Virus record (IMG/VR): IMGVR_UViG_3300044838_000030
Location: 1-34,965 of that record
Source of the DNA: a virus
Strand: one strand, 5' to 3'
DNA: 34,965 bases
Positions 25,105 through 32,808 of this stretch are shown here, in pieces. The notes under the pieces are model-generated. The model was not told where the DNA came from. It worked only from the letters and a program-made list of their open reading frames with translations, and ran no database searches. Made by a program: the position numbers and the translations under genes. Every line of letters begins with the position of its first letter. Position 1 is the stretch's first letter.

Positions 25105-26291
25105 AGGTCGCCATCTGGCCGAGCGATTCTGGTGGCTGCGGATGGGTGCGTCTGCGTTGGCCGGCGGCCGAGCTCGCACGTCAGGGTTATGACGTCGAGG
25201 TTCGCGAGAATATCGACGCTGTCTGGCAGAAGGGCGAGAACGGCGAACCCGATCGTGTGGTCGATCTGCTTGAGACGGACTTCGACGTCGCGGTCCTGCA
25301 GCGGATGTACCGCCCTGAGATGCTGGCCTTCATGCGGCTGCTACAGAAGCGCGGGGTCGCGGTGGCCATCGACATCGACGACGACCTGATGGCCATCGGC
25401 CCCGAGCATCCGAGTTACCCCTACCTGCAACCAGCCTGGGAGATCCTCCGTCAGGCGTATCGCGAAGCTGACATGGTCACCGTCAGTACTTCTGCGCTGG
25501 CCAAACGCTACGGAAGCCATGGCCGGGTCAGGGTGGTCCCCAACGGCGTGCCACGGGCATATCTCGGGATCACGAAGGAAGATGCACCCCCGGGTCAGAC
25601 GTTCATTCGAGAGGCCGCTCGCAGCCGGGAGAGCCTAGGGTCATCCAGCCACCGCTTGCGCGCCACGGGGGTTCCAGAATCATACATGCGACAGGTGCCT
25701 GTCGTCGGCTGGACAGGGGTGGCCCGTTACCACCCCGGCGACCTCGAGGAGGTTGGCACGTCGGTGGCTGACGTCGTGCGCTCAGGAGCGGCGAAGTTCC
25801 GGGCCATTGGCGGCGAGGAACCACTGGACCTGCTCGGCGTTTCGGGGCAGTGGCATCCCGGAGCACCCCTGCAGGACTATGCCTACGCCCGTCTCTATGC
25901 GGAGTTGGATGTGGCGATCGTGCCTCTGCAGCACTGCCGCTTCAACGCCGGCAAGTCCTGGCTCAAAGGGCTCGAGGCTGCAGCGCTCGGCGTTCCTTTT
26001 GTGGCCAGCCCGACGCCGGAGTACGTCCGCCTCCACGAGCTCGGAGCTGGTGTCCTCGCCGAGACACCCAAGGAGTGGCGACACGAACTGGGCCGGCTGG
26101 CCGGCTCTGCTGATCTACGGGCAGAGCTGGCCGCTAAGGGTCGCGAGGTGGCTGCGAGGCTGACCATCGAGCAGATGCAAGCTCCATTGCTGTGGGAGGC
26201 ATGGGCGGCTGCTGACGGTAGGCGACGGCCTGCAAGAGCTCACGGTGGCGAAGCTCAGCGCGCTTGTTCTTCCGCGAGCCTCGTCGGATGA
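25101..26291 (+). CDS. Glycosyltransferase, GT4-like (GT-B fold)
   Basis: A 396-residue frame starting at GTG 25101, which overlaps the previous stop. The N-terminal Rossmann half has KVAIWPSDSGGCGWVRLRWPAAELARQGYDV and VAIDIDDDLMAI; the linker has DMVTVSTSALAKRYG and VRVVPNGV. The donor-binding half has VPVVGWTGVARY and FNAGKSWLKGLEAAALGVPFVASPTPEYV (281-309), the usual E-rich nucleotide-sugar site of GT4 enzymes. Natural homology seems to end near LLWEAWAA (about 26210); the last 25 residues look random and overlap the antisense membrane gene. Confidence 0.8.
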   Translation: MKVAIWPSDSGGCGWVRLRWPAAELARQGYDVEVRENIDAVWQKGENGEPDRVVDLLETDFDVAVLQRMYRPEMLAFMRLLQKRGVAVAIDIDDDLMAIGPEHPSYPYLQPAWEILRQAYREADMVTVSTSALAKRYGSHGRVRVVPNGVPRAYLGITKEDAPPGQTFIREAARSRESLGSSSHRLRATGVPESYMRQVPVVGWTGVARYHPGDLEEVGTSVADVVRSGAAKFRAIGGEEPLDLLGVSGQWHPGAPLQDYAYARLYAELDVAIVPLQHCRFNAGKSWLKGLEAAALGVPFVASPTPEYVRLHELGAGVLAETPKEWRHELGRLAGSADLRAELAAKGREVAARLTIEQMQAPLLWEAWAAADGRRRPARAHGGEAQRACSSASLVG

Positions 26292-26505
26292 GCCGATAGA
26301 TCACCAAGCCCAACCCGAAGAAGACGACGTACCAGACCGTGACCACAATCCAGACGATCGGGATGAGGACCAACGCCACCATCGTCCAGAGATAGCGCCA
26401 TCTCGTGACGGTGACCCCTGACAAACGCCAGATCCGCTTCGCCGATCCGGTATAGCTCATCGGCGCTTGGATGACCACCCGTTCGCTCGCCAGCCTGTCT
26501 CGCAT
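26134..26505 (-). CDS. Membrane protein moron on the opposite strand
   Basis: A 123-residue protein; ATG 26505 follows a perfect ribosome site (AGGGAGG) and a promoter of its own. The N-terminus is amphipathic (RVVIQAPMSYTGSAKRIWRL), then come two hydrophobic segments (about residues 40-70: YLWTMVALVLIPIVWIVVTVWYVVFFGLGLVIY), then a strongly basic cytoplasmic stretch (RLIRRGSRKNKRAELRHRELL). The C-terminal 25 residues are Pro/Ser-rich and overlap the glycosyltransferase frame by 158 bases. The M-S-Y-T-G-S start and R-R-G-S-R-K motif suggest a conserved small-protein family of high-GC hosts. A host-membrane effector expressed from a prophage, such as superinfection exclusion, is plausible. Confidence 0.75.
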   Translation of the reverse strand: MRDRLASERVVIQAPMSYTGSAKRIWRLSGVTVTRWRYLWTMVALVLIPIVWIVVTVWYVVFFGLGLVIYRLIRRGSRKNKRAELRHRELLQAVAYRQQPPMPPTAMELASARWSASQPPRDP

Positions 26506-26525
26506 GGTTGCCTCCCTTTCCCGAG

Positions 26526-26555
26526 AGCATACCCGCCCCTAAACCATCCTGCCAA
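26526..26555 (-). promoter_or_regulatory. Promoter of the antisense membrane gene
   Basis: On the minus strand TTGGCA (26555-26550) matches five of six bases of the -35 consensus; an 18-base spacer follows and then TATGCT (26531-26526). It is about 20 bases upstream of the ATG at 26505, with the ribosome site in between. Independent expression marks the gene as a moron. Confidence 0.6.
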
Positions 26556-26586
26556 GGCAATCCAGAAGCACCAATAGCCTAGGTGC

Positions 26587-26898
26587 GTGCCTGGCTTCAT
26601 CCCCAACGAACTCGCTATCGACGCTCTCTTCAATGCCCCCGGCGGGCCGGTCTGGCAGGAGCTGGAGAAGGTCGGCAAGAACGGCGTGGCGATGGCTCGG
26701 AACCTCGCTCCAGTGAGCACATCGCCCGAGGACATTCCCGGCAAACTCCGCGACTCGATTCGCTTTGTCGTCGAGGAGAACGGCCCCGTAGTCTCCATCG
26801 GCTCCGACGTTTCCTACGCCCTGTACGTCGAATTCGGGACGTCCGATATGGCCGCTCAGCCGTTCCTTCGCCCCGTCCTGATGAGTCTCAAGCCATGA
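26587..26898 (+). CDS. Neck protein, HK97 gp10-like
   Basis: A 103-residue protein starting at GTG 26587. Typical pattern: an N-terminal helix (ELAIDALFNAPGGPVWQELEKVGKNGVAMARNLAPVST), GKLRDSIRFVV, VVSIGSDVSYALYVEFGTSDMAAQPFLRPVL. The YALYVEFGTS and PFLRPVL segments are diagnostic of the gp10-like tail-completion family. It acts between connector and tail. It is coupled by ATGA to the tail-terminator gene. Confidence 0.85.
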   Translation: MPGFIPNELAIDALFNAPGGPVWQELEKVGKNGVAMARNLAPVSTSPEDIPGKLRDSIRFVVEENGPVVSIGSDVSYALYVEFGTSDMAAQPFLRPVLMSLKP

Positions 26899-27323
26899 CC
26901 TCCCTGACGCTCGTTGACAGCGAAGCGACGGCTCGCGATTGGGCTCGGGCTGAGACGCACATCAACGCGCAGGTGGGCACCTCGGCCTTCTTCTCGCAGC
27001 CGATCGCGTTTCCGAAGACGCCCAAGAACGCGTGGATCGTGATGACCCTGGTGAGTGAGACTTTCCAGGTAGGGGACTTGGGCCTGCAGTTGGCTCTCGT
27101 CCAGTTCGACTGCTGGGGCAAGACCAAAGCCACAGCAGCCACCGTCGCGCTCGCGGTGCAGACCGCGGGGCGACAGCTCTCGTTCGGCCAGCCGGTGACA
27201 GTTGGCACGGCAGTGATCGCGTGGGCCGATGCCACTCAGAAGAGATGGTTTCCTGATCCCACTTTGAACACGCCTCGATATGTGGTTGACGTTCTCTTCG
27301 CCATGCATGGCGCTGAGGCTTAG
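26895..27323 (+). CDS. Tail terminator-like protein
   Basis: A 142-residue protein; ATG 26895 overlaps the gp10-like stop. It has an N-terminal helix (ATARDWARAETHINAQVG), a strand pair typical of tail terminators (NAWIVMTLVSET, GLQLALVQFDCWGKTKATAATVALAVQTAGRQL) and a final YVVDVLFAMHG strand. The QFDCWG..K..A pattern and the place between neck and major tail protein fit the terminator ring that stops tail polymerisation. Confidence 0.75.
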   Translation: MTSLTLVDSEATARDWARAETHINAQVGTSAFFSQPIAFPKTPKNAWIVMTLVSETFQVGDLGLQLALVQFDCWGKTKATAATVALAVQTAGRQLSFGQPVTVGTAVIAWADATQKRWFPDPTLNTPRYVVDVLFAMHGAEA

Positions 27324-27329
27324 TTAGCA

Positions 27330-27367
27330 GCAACACGCCGCGAAGTTAGCGGCAGGAGAAACCCATG
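27330..27367 (+). promoter_or_regulatory. Leader hairpin before the major tail protein
   Basis: GCCGC (27337-27341) and GCGGC (27349-27353) form a small stem with a 7-base loop directly before AGGAG (27354-27358) and the ATG at 27365. The surrounding bases resemble the leader at 20694-20727. It may protect the mRNA or time translation. Confidence 0.4.
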
Positions 27368-27919
27368 ACGGTCGGCAGAGACCCAGCAACGATTTCAGTC
27401 GGAGCGGGATCGCTCTACATCGCTCCGATCGGCACCGCCGAGCCGGTGTCGCTTTCCATCGCTTTTCCCTCAGCGACGTGGGTGAACATCGGCTACACCG
27501 AGAAGGGCACGACCTTCACCCGCGGCACGACCTCGGCAGATGTCGACGTGGCCGAGGAGTTCTACGCGGTCAACCGCGTGATCACGGCGTACACCACAAC
27601 GGTGGACTTTGCGCTCTCGCAGATCACCGCGCAGAACTTCGTCTATTGCTTCAACGGCGGCACGGTGACGACCAACACCGGAGACGTGTGGTTCGACCCA
27701 CCCGCAGCAGGCACCGAGGTCTTCGTGATGATCGGCTGGCAGAGCACCGCCAATGATGAGCGGTTCATCTGGCGCAAGTGCATCCAGGTCGGCGCCACCG
27801 CGCAGTCTCGCCAGAAGGTACTGCCTCAGGCTCTACTCCCGGTGAGCTTCGCACTTGTCAAGCCCACCGGCCTGCAGCCCTGGAAGTGGTGGGGCGCTAC
27901 TGCTAGGACAGGTCAGTAA
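27365..27919 (+). CDS. Major tail protein
   Basis: A 184-residue protein with a strong ribosome site (AGGAG). Composition and order fit siphovirus tube proteins: VGAGSLYIAPIGTAEPVSL, ATWVNIGYTEKGTTFTRGTTSADVDVAEEFYAV, TTTVDFALSQITAQNFVYCFNGG, and FIWRKCIQVGATAQSRQK. The pattern AxWVxIGYT..G......T..DV..EE is frequent in the family. It polymerises around the tape measure. Its stop shares a base with the next start. Confidence 0.85.
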   Translation: MTVGRDPATISVGAGSLYIAPIGTAEPVSLSIAFPSATWVNIGYTEKGTTFTRGTTSADVDVAEEFYAVNRVITAYTTTVDFALSQITAQNFVYCFNGGTVTTNTGDVWFDPPAAGTEVFVMIGWQSTANDERFIWRKCIQVGATAQSRQKVLPQALLPVSFALVKPTGLQPWKWWGATARTGQ

Positions 27920-28338
27920 TGGCTCGTTTCAAGGACTTTGACGCTGCCGCGTCCGAGCGGAAAGGTGAGCCGATCACCTTCCGCCTCGGCGGCCGGGACT
28001 GGACGGCGGCGCATGTGAACGCCGCCAACTTCCTCGCCTTCTCTCGCGTCATCGCAGACGCGGGAGGGCCGGGGCAGGCAACCGGCTTCTATGAGTACAT
28101 CGTGGCGACGTTGGCCGATGACGATCGCGACGATTTTCGCTCCATGCTCAGTGAGCAGGATGTGCAGCTGGCGACATTGATCGAGCTCATGCAATGGATC
28201 ATTGAGCAGGCAACCGGAAACCCTACGAGCGCTGCCTCGTCCTCGCCGGCTCAGCCGTCGAAGAGTGGGCAGCCGTTGAGGGTCTTCTCGCTCGATCCGG
28301 TGTCGACACCCGAGGTTCCAGCCTCCGTCACTGGCTAG
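27919..28338 (+). CDS. Tail assembly chaperone, short form (G)
   Basis: The 0-frame product is 139 residues. The first ~100 residues are the chaperone domain: ITFRLGGRDWTAAHVNAANFLAFSRVI, GFYEYIVATLADDDRDDFRSMLSEQDVQLATLIELMQWIIEQATG. After that the 0 frame turns into Ser/Pro-rich filler (NPTSAASSSPAQPSKSG) while the -1 frame becomes protein-like, showing that a frameshift occurs near 28215. The short form binds the tape measure during assembly. Confidence 0.85.
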   Translation: MARFKDFDAAASERKGEPITFRLGGRDWTAAHVNAANFLAFSRVIADAGGPGQATGFYEYIVATLADDDRDDFRSMLSEQDVQLATLIELMQWIIEQATGNPTSAASSSPAQPSKSGQPLRVFSLDPVSTPEVPASVTG

Positions 28339-28490
28339 TCGTGTACGAGTCGCTTCTGCGGGAGCGCATGGACGCCGAGCAGTCGGAAGAGTTCGATGCT
28401 CAGCTCGAACTGGCATCCGACGGCGCCCGTGAGTTCGATGAGAAGCAGGAACTCATGCTCGCCTGGGGCGGCGACGCGGTGCTCTGCTGA
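27919..28490 (+). CDS. Tail assembly chaperone, frameshifted long form (GT)
   Basis: A -1 shift at the C-GGA-AAC heptamer (28215-28221) joins residue 101 to a second frame that runs to TGA 28488-28490, giving about 190 residues. The new part reads PYERCLVLAGSAVEEWAAVEG, LLARSGVDTRGSSLRHWLVV, YESLLRERMDAEQSEEFDAQ, LELASDGAREFDEKQELMLAW. It is strongly protein-like, helical and charged. The -1 frame is closed by TGA at 28203, only 10 bases before the heptamer, which places the shift in a narrow window. The ratio of short to long form is critical in tail assembly of lambda-like phages. Confidence 0.85.
28215..28221 (+). promoter_or_regulatory. Slippery heptamer for -1 frameshifting
   Basis: The sequence is C-GGA-AAC in the 0 frame, re-read as CGG-AAA after the slip. 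It is one base from the common phage heptamer GGGAAAC. The A-site slip AAC to AAA is ideal; the P-site slip GGA to CGG keeps two of three pairs. It is the only slippery run between the -1 stop at 28203 and the start of coding-like -1 sequence. Confidence 0.75.
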
Positions 28491-30517
28491 TGGCCGGGAA
28501 CACCATTGGTGAAGCCTGGATTGCGATCAAGCCCGATACGACGGGGTTTGACGTTGCGCTGAGCAGCGCCGTCGGCTCGGCGCTCGCTAAGGTCGTCTCC
28601 GGCAACCCCTATGCAGCCGCCTTCGCCGCCGTAGTCGTAGCCATCGTGGCAGTGGGTAGCGCCGCAGCCGACATGAGCGCCAAGCTCCAAGCGTCGCTCA
28701 AAGCCATCCAGGCCGACGAGGGACTCACGGCTGCGCAAGCCAAGGCCATCGGTGATGCCTTCCTGAGCACGATGGGGAAGGTGACCTTCAGCGCGGACAC
28801 CATCACGGCAGCCTTTGCGCCCGTATCCAAAGAGCTCGACATGCTCAATGGGGGCGTGCTCACCGCAGCGCAGTCGCTGGCGTTTATGAACCAGGCGATG
28901 ATAGCTGCAGAGGCGACGGGCGCACCGCTTGCCGACACGACGTCGGCTTTGGCGAGCGTGATGATCGCCTACAACCTGCCGCTGAAGGACGCGGCGGATG
29001 CAACCAATCTGCTCGTCAATGCCTCCATCGACCTCAACCAGCCCATCTCCTCACTCACTGGCGTGATCGACAAGTTGCATGGCAAACTCGGCGAAGCCTC
29101 TCCTTCGCTCAAAGATGTCACCGGCCTCATGGTCGATCTCGCGAGCAATGGTGTCCCGGCTCGCTTGGTGGTCTCGGATCTCTCCAGTGCCATCACCTCG
29201 CTGATCCTGCCGAGCAAGAACGGCGCCAAGGAGATCGGCGCTTTGCATCTCGCGGTGCTCAACTCGCATGGGGCTTTCGTGGGTATGGACTCGATCATCG
29301 CGCAGCTCTACCCGAAGTTTCAGAAGCTGACGCCCGCTCAGCAGCTCTACACCGCCGCGTTGCTCTTCGGTAAGCCGGCAGCCGCGGCGATGGTGTCCAT
29401 CATCGACAAGGGGCCGGCGGCCTTCGATGCGCTCACCAAGTCTCTCGACAAGACGGGCTCAGCTCAGGCGATCGCTACCACCAAGACGGACACGCTCGCC
29501 GGTGCGTGGTCAAAGTTCACGTCGGCCATTTCAGATGTCCTTACCGTGGTCGGCTCTGCCGTACTGCCCGCGCTCACCGCGTTCGTCAAGGGCATCATTC
29601 CGGTCGTTTCGTCGATCGTGGGGTGGGTCACCAGCCTGCACGGGCTCTGGGCCGTAATGGGCACCGTCATGGGCGACATCAAGACCGTGGTCGCCGACGT
29701 GACCGCGTGGATCATCCTGCACTGGAACCAGATTTCGGGCACCACCCTGACCATCTTCGGCGTAATCGCGCGTGTCATCTCGATCGCCTGGACGCTGATC
29801 ACGACCACGATCAAGGTGGCGCTGGGCATCATCATTCCCATCGTCACGGTGGCGTGGAATGGGATCGCGGCTGCAACCAAACTCGCCTGGAGCGTGATCA
29901 CCGGAATCATCCACGTTGCCATCGTCACGATCACGGCCATCGTTGCAGCCGTCAACGCGATCATCGGGATCCTCGCTGCCATCTGGAACACAGTCACCAC
30001 CGCCGTCAAGAACTTCGTGACCGGCGTGGTGAACTTCTTCAAGGCGTTGCCAGGCAACATCGTCGGCGCGCTGGGAAACCTCGGGAAGCTGCTCTTCAAC
30101 GCCGGCAAGGCGGTGCTCCAGGGGTTCCTCGACGGGCTGATGTGGATCTGGAACCACATCACGGGCTTCATCGGCAACATCGCCAACTGGATCAGCCAGC
30201 ACAAGGGTCCGCTGAGCGCGGACGCCGCTCTCCTCTACCCTCACGGTCAGGCGATCATGTCGGGCCTCAACGCCGGACTGCAGTCGGGCATCCCACCCGT
30301 GCTGAAGACGCTGGCCGGCCTGTCGGGATCGATGGGTGTCAGCATCGGCGGACTCAGTCCGGGTAGGGGTTCGGCGGTGGCGCTCGGCGGTGGAAGCGGG
30401 CCGGTGAGCATCGTGCAGCACTTCCACATCCCTGGCGGCGACCCCATCGCTGTCCAGCAGGTCGTCGCTCAAGAGAACCGCAAGCTCGTCCTCGCTCTCC
30501 GAGCCGGTAGGCGATGA
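28490..30517 (+). CDS. Tape measure protein
   Basis: A 675-residue protein; its ATG shares a base with the frameshift product's stop. N-terminus IGEAWIAIKPDTTGFDVALSSAV is the usual beginning of tape measures. Long Ala-rich helices follow (AKLQASLKAIQADEGLTAAQAKAIG; NQAMIAAEATGAPLADTTSALA), then hydrophobic membrane-like stretches (about 345-520: VLPALTAFVKGIIPVV, LIPIVTVAW, AAVNAIIGILAAIW) thought to enter the host membrane. The C-terminal part has a hydrophobic GLDGLMWIW repeat and SIVQHFHIPGGDP. It sets tail length, roughly 100 nm by the usual 0.15 nm per residue rule. Confidence 0.9.
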   Translation: MAGNTIGEAWIAIKPDTTGFDVALSSAVGSALAKVVSGNPYAAAFAAVVVAIVAVGSAAADMSAKLQASLKAIQADEGLTAAQAKAIGDAFLSTMGKVTFSADTITAAFAPVSKELDMLNGGVLTAAQSLAFMNQAMIAAEATGAPLADTTSALASVMIAYNLPLKDAADATNLLVNASIDLNQPISSLTGVIDKLHGKLGEASPSLKDVTGLMVDLASNGVPARLVVSDLSSAITSLILPSKNGAKEIGALHLAVLNSHGAFVGMDSIIAQLYPKFQKLTPAQQLYTAALLFGKPAAAAMVSIIDKGPAAFDALTKSLDKTGSAQAIATTKTDTLAGAWSKFTSAISDVLTVVGSAVLPALTAFVKGIIPVVSSIVGWVTSLHGLWAVMGTVMGDIKTVVADVTAWIILHWNQISGTTLTIFGVIARVISIAWTLITTTIKVALGIIIPIVTVAWNGIAAATKLAWSVITGIIHVAIVTITAIVAAVNAIIGILAAIWNTVTTAVKNFVTGVVNFFKALPGNIVGALGNLGKLLFNAGKAVLQGFLDGLMWIWNHITGFIGNIANWISQHKGPLSADAALLYPHGQAIMSGLNAGLQSGIPPVLKTLAGLSGSMGVSIGGLSPGRGSAVALGGGSGPVSIVQHFHIPGGDPIAVQQVVAQENRKLVLALRAGRR

Positions 30518-32808
30518 CAACCTGGAACACAGCCACCGGCGCGACGGTCGGCGATCGGCTGCTGAACACGGGCGATGACGCACGCCACCTCAGCACCGCA
30601 CAAGGGGTGGTCTTCCTCGACTACGACCCCGGCCTGACGGCGCCGAACCAGGTCTCGCTCAAGCTCGCAGCCAACCACACCTCGACGCCGACCGTGATCG
30701 CCTCGATCTCTTCGACGAACTTCAGCGTCTCCGGTGTCCCGCAAGCCCTCGCGCTGGCACTCGACAGCTCGGACAACATCTACGTGGTCGGGCAGGACAA
30801 CGGCTCTGACACCGACACTTTCGGCTTTCAAGCATTCAAGAAGGGTGCCGGGTACACCTGGACCGCCGAGCCGTACATCAGCCCAGGCCCGGACGCGACC
30901 GAGGGGAACGACCTGAGTGGTTTCGCAGTCGTGTGGTGCAACACCGGGGGCGGGACTGGCAGCGCTGGGCATCTCTTCATCATCTGCGACGACACCACGG
31001 GCAATGATTACGTCTGCATCGTCGACGCCGGCAAAGTTCTGACCGGGACGCAGAGCGGGGCGATCACCAAATGCACTCAGAACCCGGCGTTCATGGGTGC
31101 AGGGTCGGCGAGCGCAGCGGCAGGATCCAACCTCGACCTCTCTGCAAACGGTTTCGGAGCCTCGTCCGGCCTGGCGATCAGCGGCACCACGACGACGACC
31201 GTGACTGTTGGGGCGTGGGGTGTCACCACGTCGGGTGCGTTGACTACGGGCGGGGGACTCGTTCACACCACCACCACTGGGACGCTCTCAACGACCACCA
31301 AGACCCGTCTGGTGCGCCAGTCGGCGAACCTCTGGGCCGCCGTCTACCGCTCCACGGGCACCCCGGCGCAGCTCTCGGTCCAGACCTTCTCGAGCTCGGC
31401 GTTGCTCGGGACTCTCGCAGCTCTCGGGACGCCGTCGAACTTCCCAGCTCAGGGTGCCTCGCTCAGCTGGGCGGTCTGTGCCGGCCCGACCTCGCCGACG
31501 TCGCTGATCTGGATCTTCGGCTGGTCCACGCTCGCCGCCAACCTCGACAGCCTGCTCCGTCTCTCAGTCAACGCCACCATCCCGAGCACCCCCACGGTGG
31601 GGACGGTGGTCACCGACAACGCATCCGTCTCGGGCGGCGGGGCGTCGGCAGACATGAGCACGCTGCGCATCGTCAAAGAACCAATTGACGCGCTGCACAT
31701 CGACTGGCAGGCGTATAAGTCGACCACGACATACGGCCTCTACGGCTACTACACCGCCCTCCCGGCCAGCCCGAGCCTGCCGTGGCTCACGTCTCCCGGC
31801 AGCGGGTCGATCAATGCGCTGAGCGGCGGCAATTTGACCTTGGCATGGCTGTTCCAGTCGGGTGTCGTCGGTGATGCTCAGACCGGCGCGTATGTCCGAC
31901 GTCAGCTCTCGGGGTCGGGATACCAGTGGTGGAACGGCGCGTCGTGGACCGCGCAGCAGGCTGGGGCGACTGGCGGTAGCGAGATCGTGGTCAGCGGCCT
32001 CACCACTGCGCAGAGCGTGAGCGCGAGCACCTGGACGGCAGCGGCGGTCTATTCCTACTCGGTGCAGACCATCGGCGCAACTGGACTGCTCTCGGGCTAC
32101 GCCTCAGCGGTGTCGTTCGTGATCGCCAACGTCGCCCCGGCGACCCCGACGCTGACCGCGAACTACAGCGCCACGACCAACATCACGACCCTGACGTTGC
32201 ACAGCGGGGACGCCACCGGGCCGACCGGGAGCATCGAGTTCAGCGATGACGGAGGGGTCACCTGGACGTTCGTGCGCTTCTGCACCGCCCTGGTCATCAA
32301 CCCCGGCACGTCCACAGCCTTTGACGAAGAGGCACCCTCAGGGGCGACCCGGCAGTATCGGGCCCGCTCGTGGACAGGCTATCCGACCTCGTACTCGGCC
32401 TACGCGACCGCAACCGCGACGCCGGCGATCACGCAATTCTGGCTCCGCGACGTCACCGCATCGCTGGGCAGCGTCAACCTCATGGTGCTCCCCGGATCGC
32501 TGTCGACCAAACGACCCGAGGCGTCAACCCAACATCAGGGGCTGGGCAATCCCGCCGCCATCGTGGTCGCGGACGTGATCGGGCTCGAGGACGGTCAGGG
32601 TGTGTTCTGGACGCTGAGCGCCAGCGACGAAGCGGCGCTGCAAGCCCTGCTCTTGGCTCAGTACACCTTGCTCCTGCAGGCTCCCGACAATCGCCAGTGG
32701 TGGATCCGCGTGGTCGGCGACCGGCCAACGGACGTGCCCTATCTCTACCGACCGGGAACGTACCGTCAGCACGCGATCGTTTGGCGTGGACAAGCCAGGC
32801 CGAGCTGA
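30514..32808 (+). CDS. Large minor tail/distal tail protein
   Basis: A 764-residue protein, ATG 30514 overlapping the tape-measure stop. Residues 1-420 are beta-rich with repeating short blades (GVPQALALALDSSDNIYVVGQDN, AGHLFIICDDTTGNDYVCIVDAG, LIWIFGWSTLAANLDSLL), suggesting a propeller-like domain. Residues about 480-640 contain one or two fibronectin-III-like modules (VIANVAPATPTLTANYSATTN, RQYRARSWTGYPTSYSAYA). The C-terminal 120 residues (SLGSVNLMVLPGSLSTKRPEAS, FWTLSASDEAALQALLLAQYTLLLQAPDNRQWWIRVVGDRPTDV) look like the distal tail protein core that caps the tube. The receptor or hub role is inferred from order. Confidence 0.75.
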   Translation: MTTWNTATGATVGDRLLNTGDDARHLSTAQGVVFLDYDPGLTAPNQVSLKLAANHTSTPTVIASISSTNFSVSGVPQALALALDSSDNIYVVGQDNGSDTDTFGFQAFKKGAGYTWTAEPYISPGPDATEGNDLSGFAVVWCNTGGGTGSAGHLFIICDDTTGNDYVCIVDAGKVLTGTQSGAITKCTQNPAFMGAGSASAAAGSNLDLSANGFGASSGLAISGTTTTTVTVGAWGVTTSGALTTGGGLVHTTTTGTLSTTTKTRLVRQSANLWAAVYRSTGTPAQLSVQTFSSSALLGTLAALGTPSNFPAQGASLSWAVCAGPTSPTSLIWIFGWSTLAANLDSLLRLSVNATIPSTPTVGTVVTDNASVSGGGASADMSTLRIVKEPIDALHIDWQAYKSTTTYGLYGYYTALPASPSLPWLTSPGSGSINALSGGNLTLAWLFQSGVVGDAQTGAYVRRQLSGSGYQWWNGASWTAQQAGATGGSEIVVSGLTTAQSVSASTWTAAAVYSYSVQTIGATGLLSGYASAVSFVIANVAPATPTLTANYSATTNITTLTLHSGDATGPTGSIEFSDDGGVTWTFVRFCTALVINPGTSTAFDEEAPSGATRQYRARSWTGYPTSYSAYATATATPAITQFWLRDVTASLGSVNLMVLPGSLSTKRPEASTQHQGLGNPAAIVVADVIGLEDGQGVFWTLSASDEAALQALLLAQYTLLLQAPDNRQWWIRVVGDRPTDVPYLYRPGTYRQHAIVWRGQARPS

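Noticed and set aside
29464-30583. Minus-strand frames of 246 and 350 residues over the tape measure
   Set aside because: Shadow of Ala/Val/Ile codons in the tape-measure gene; no start signals.
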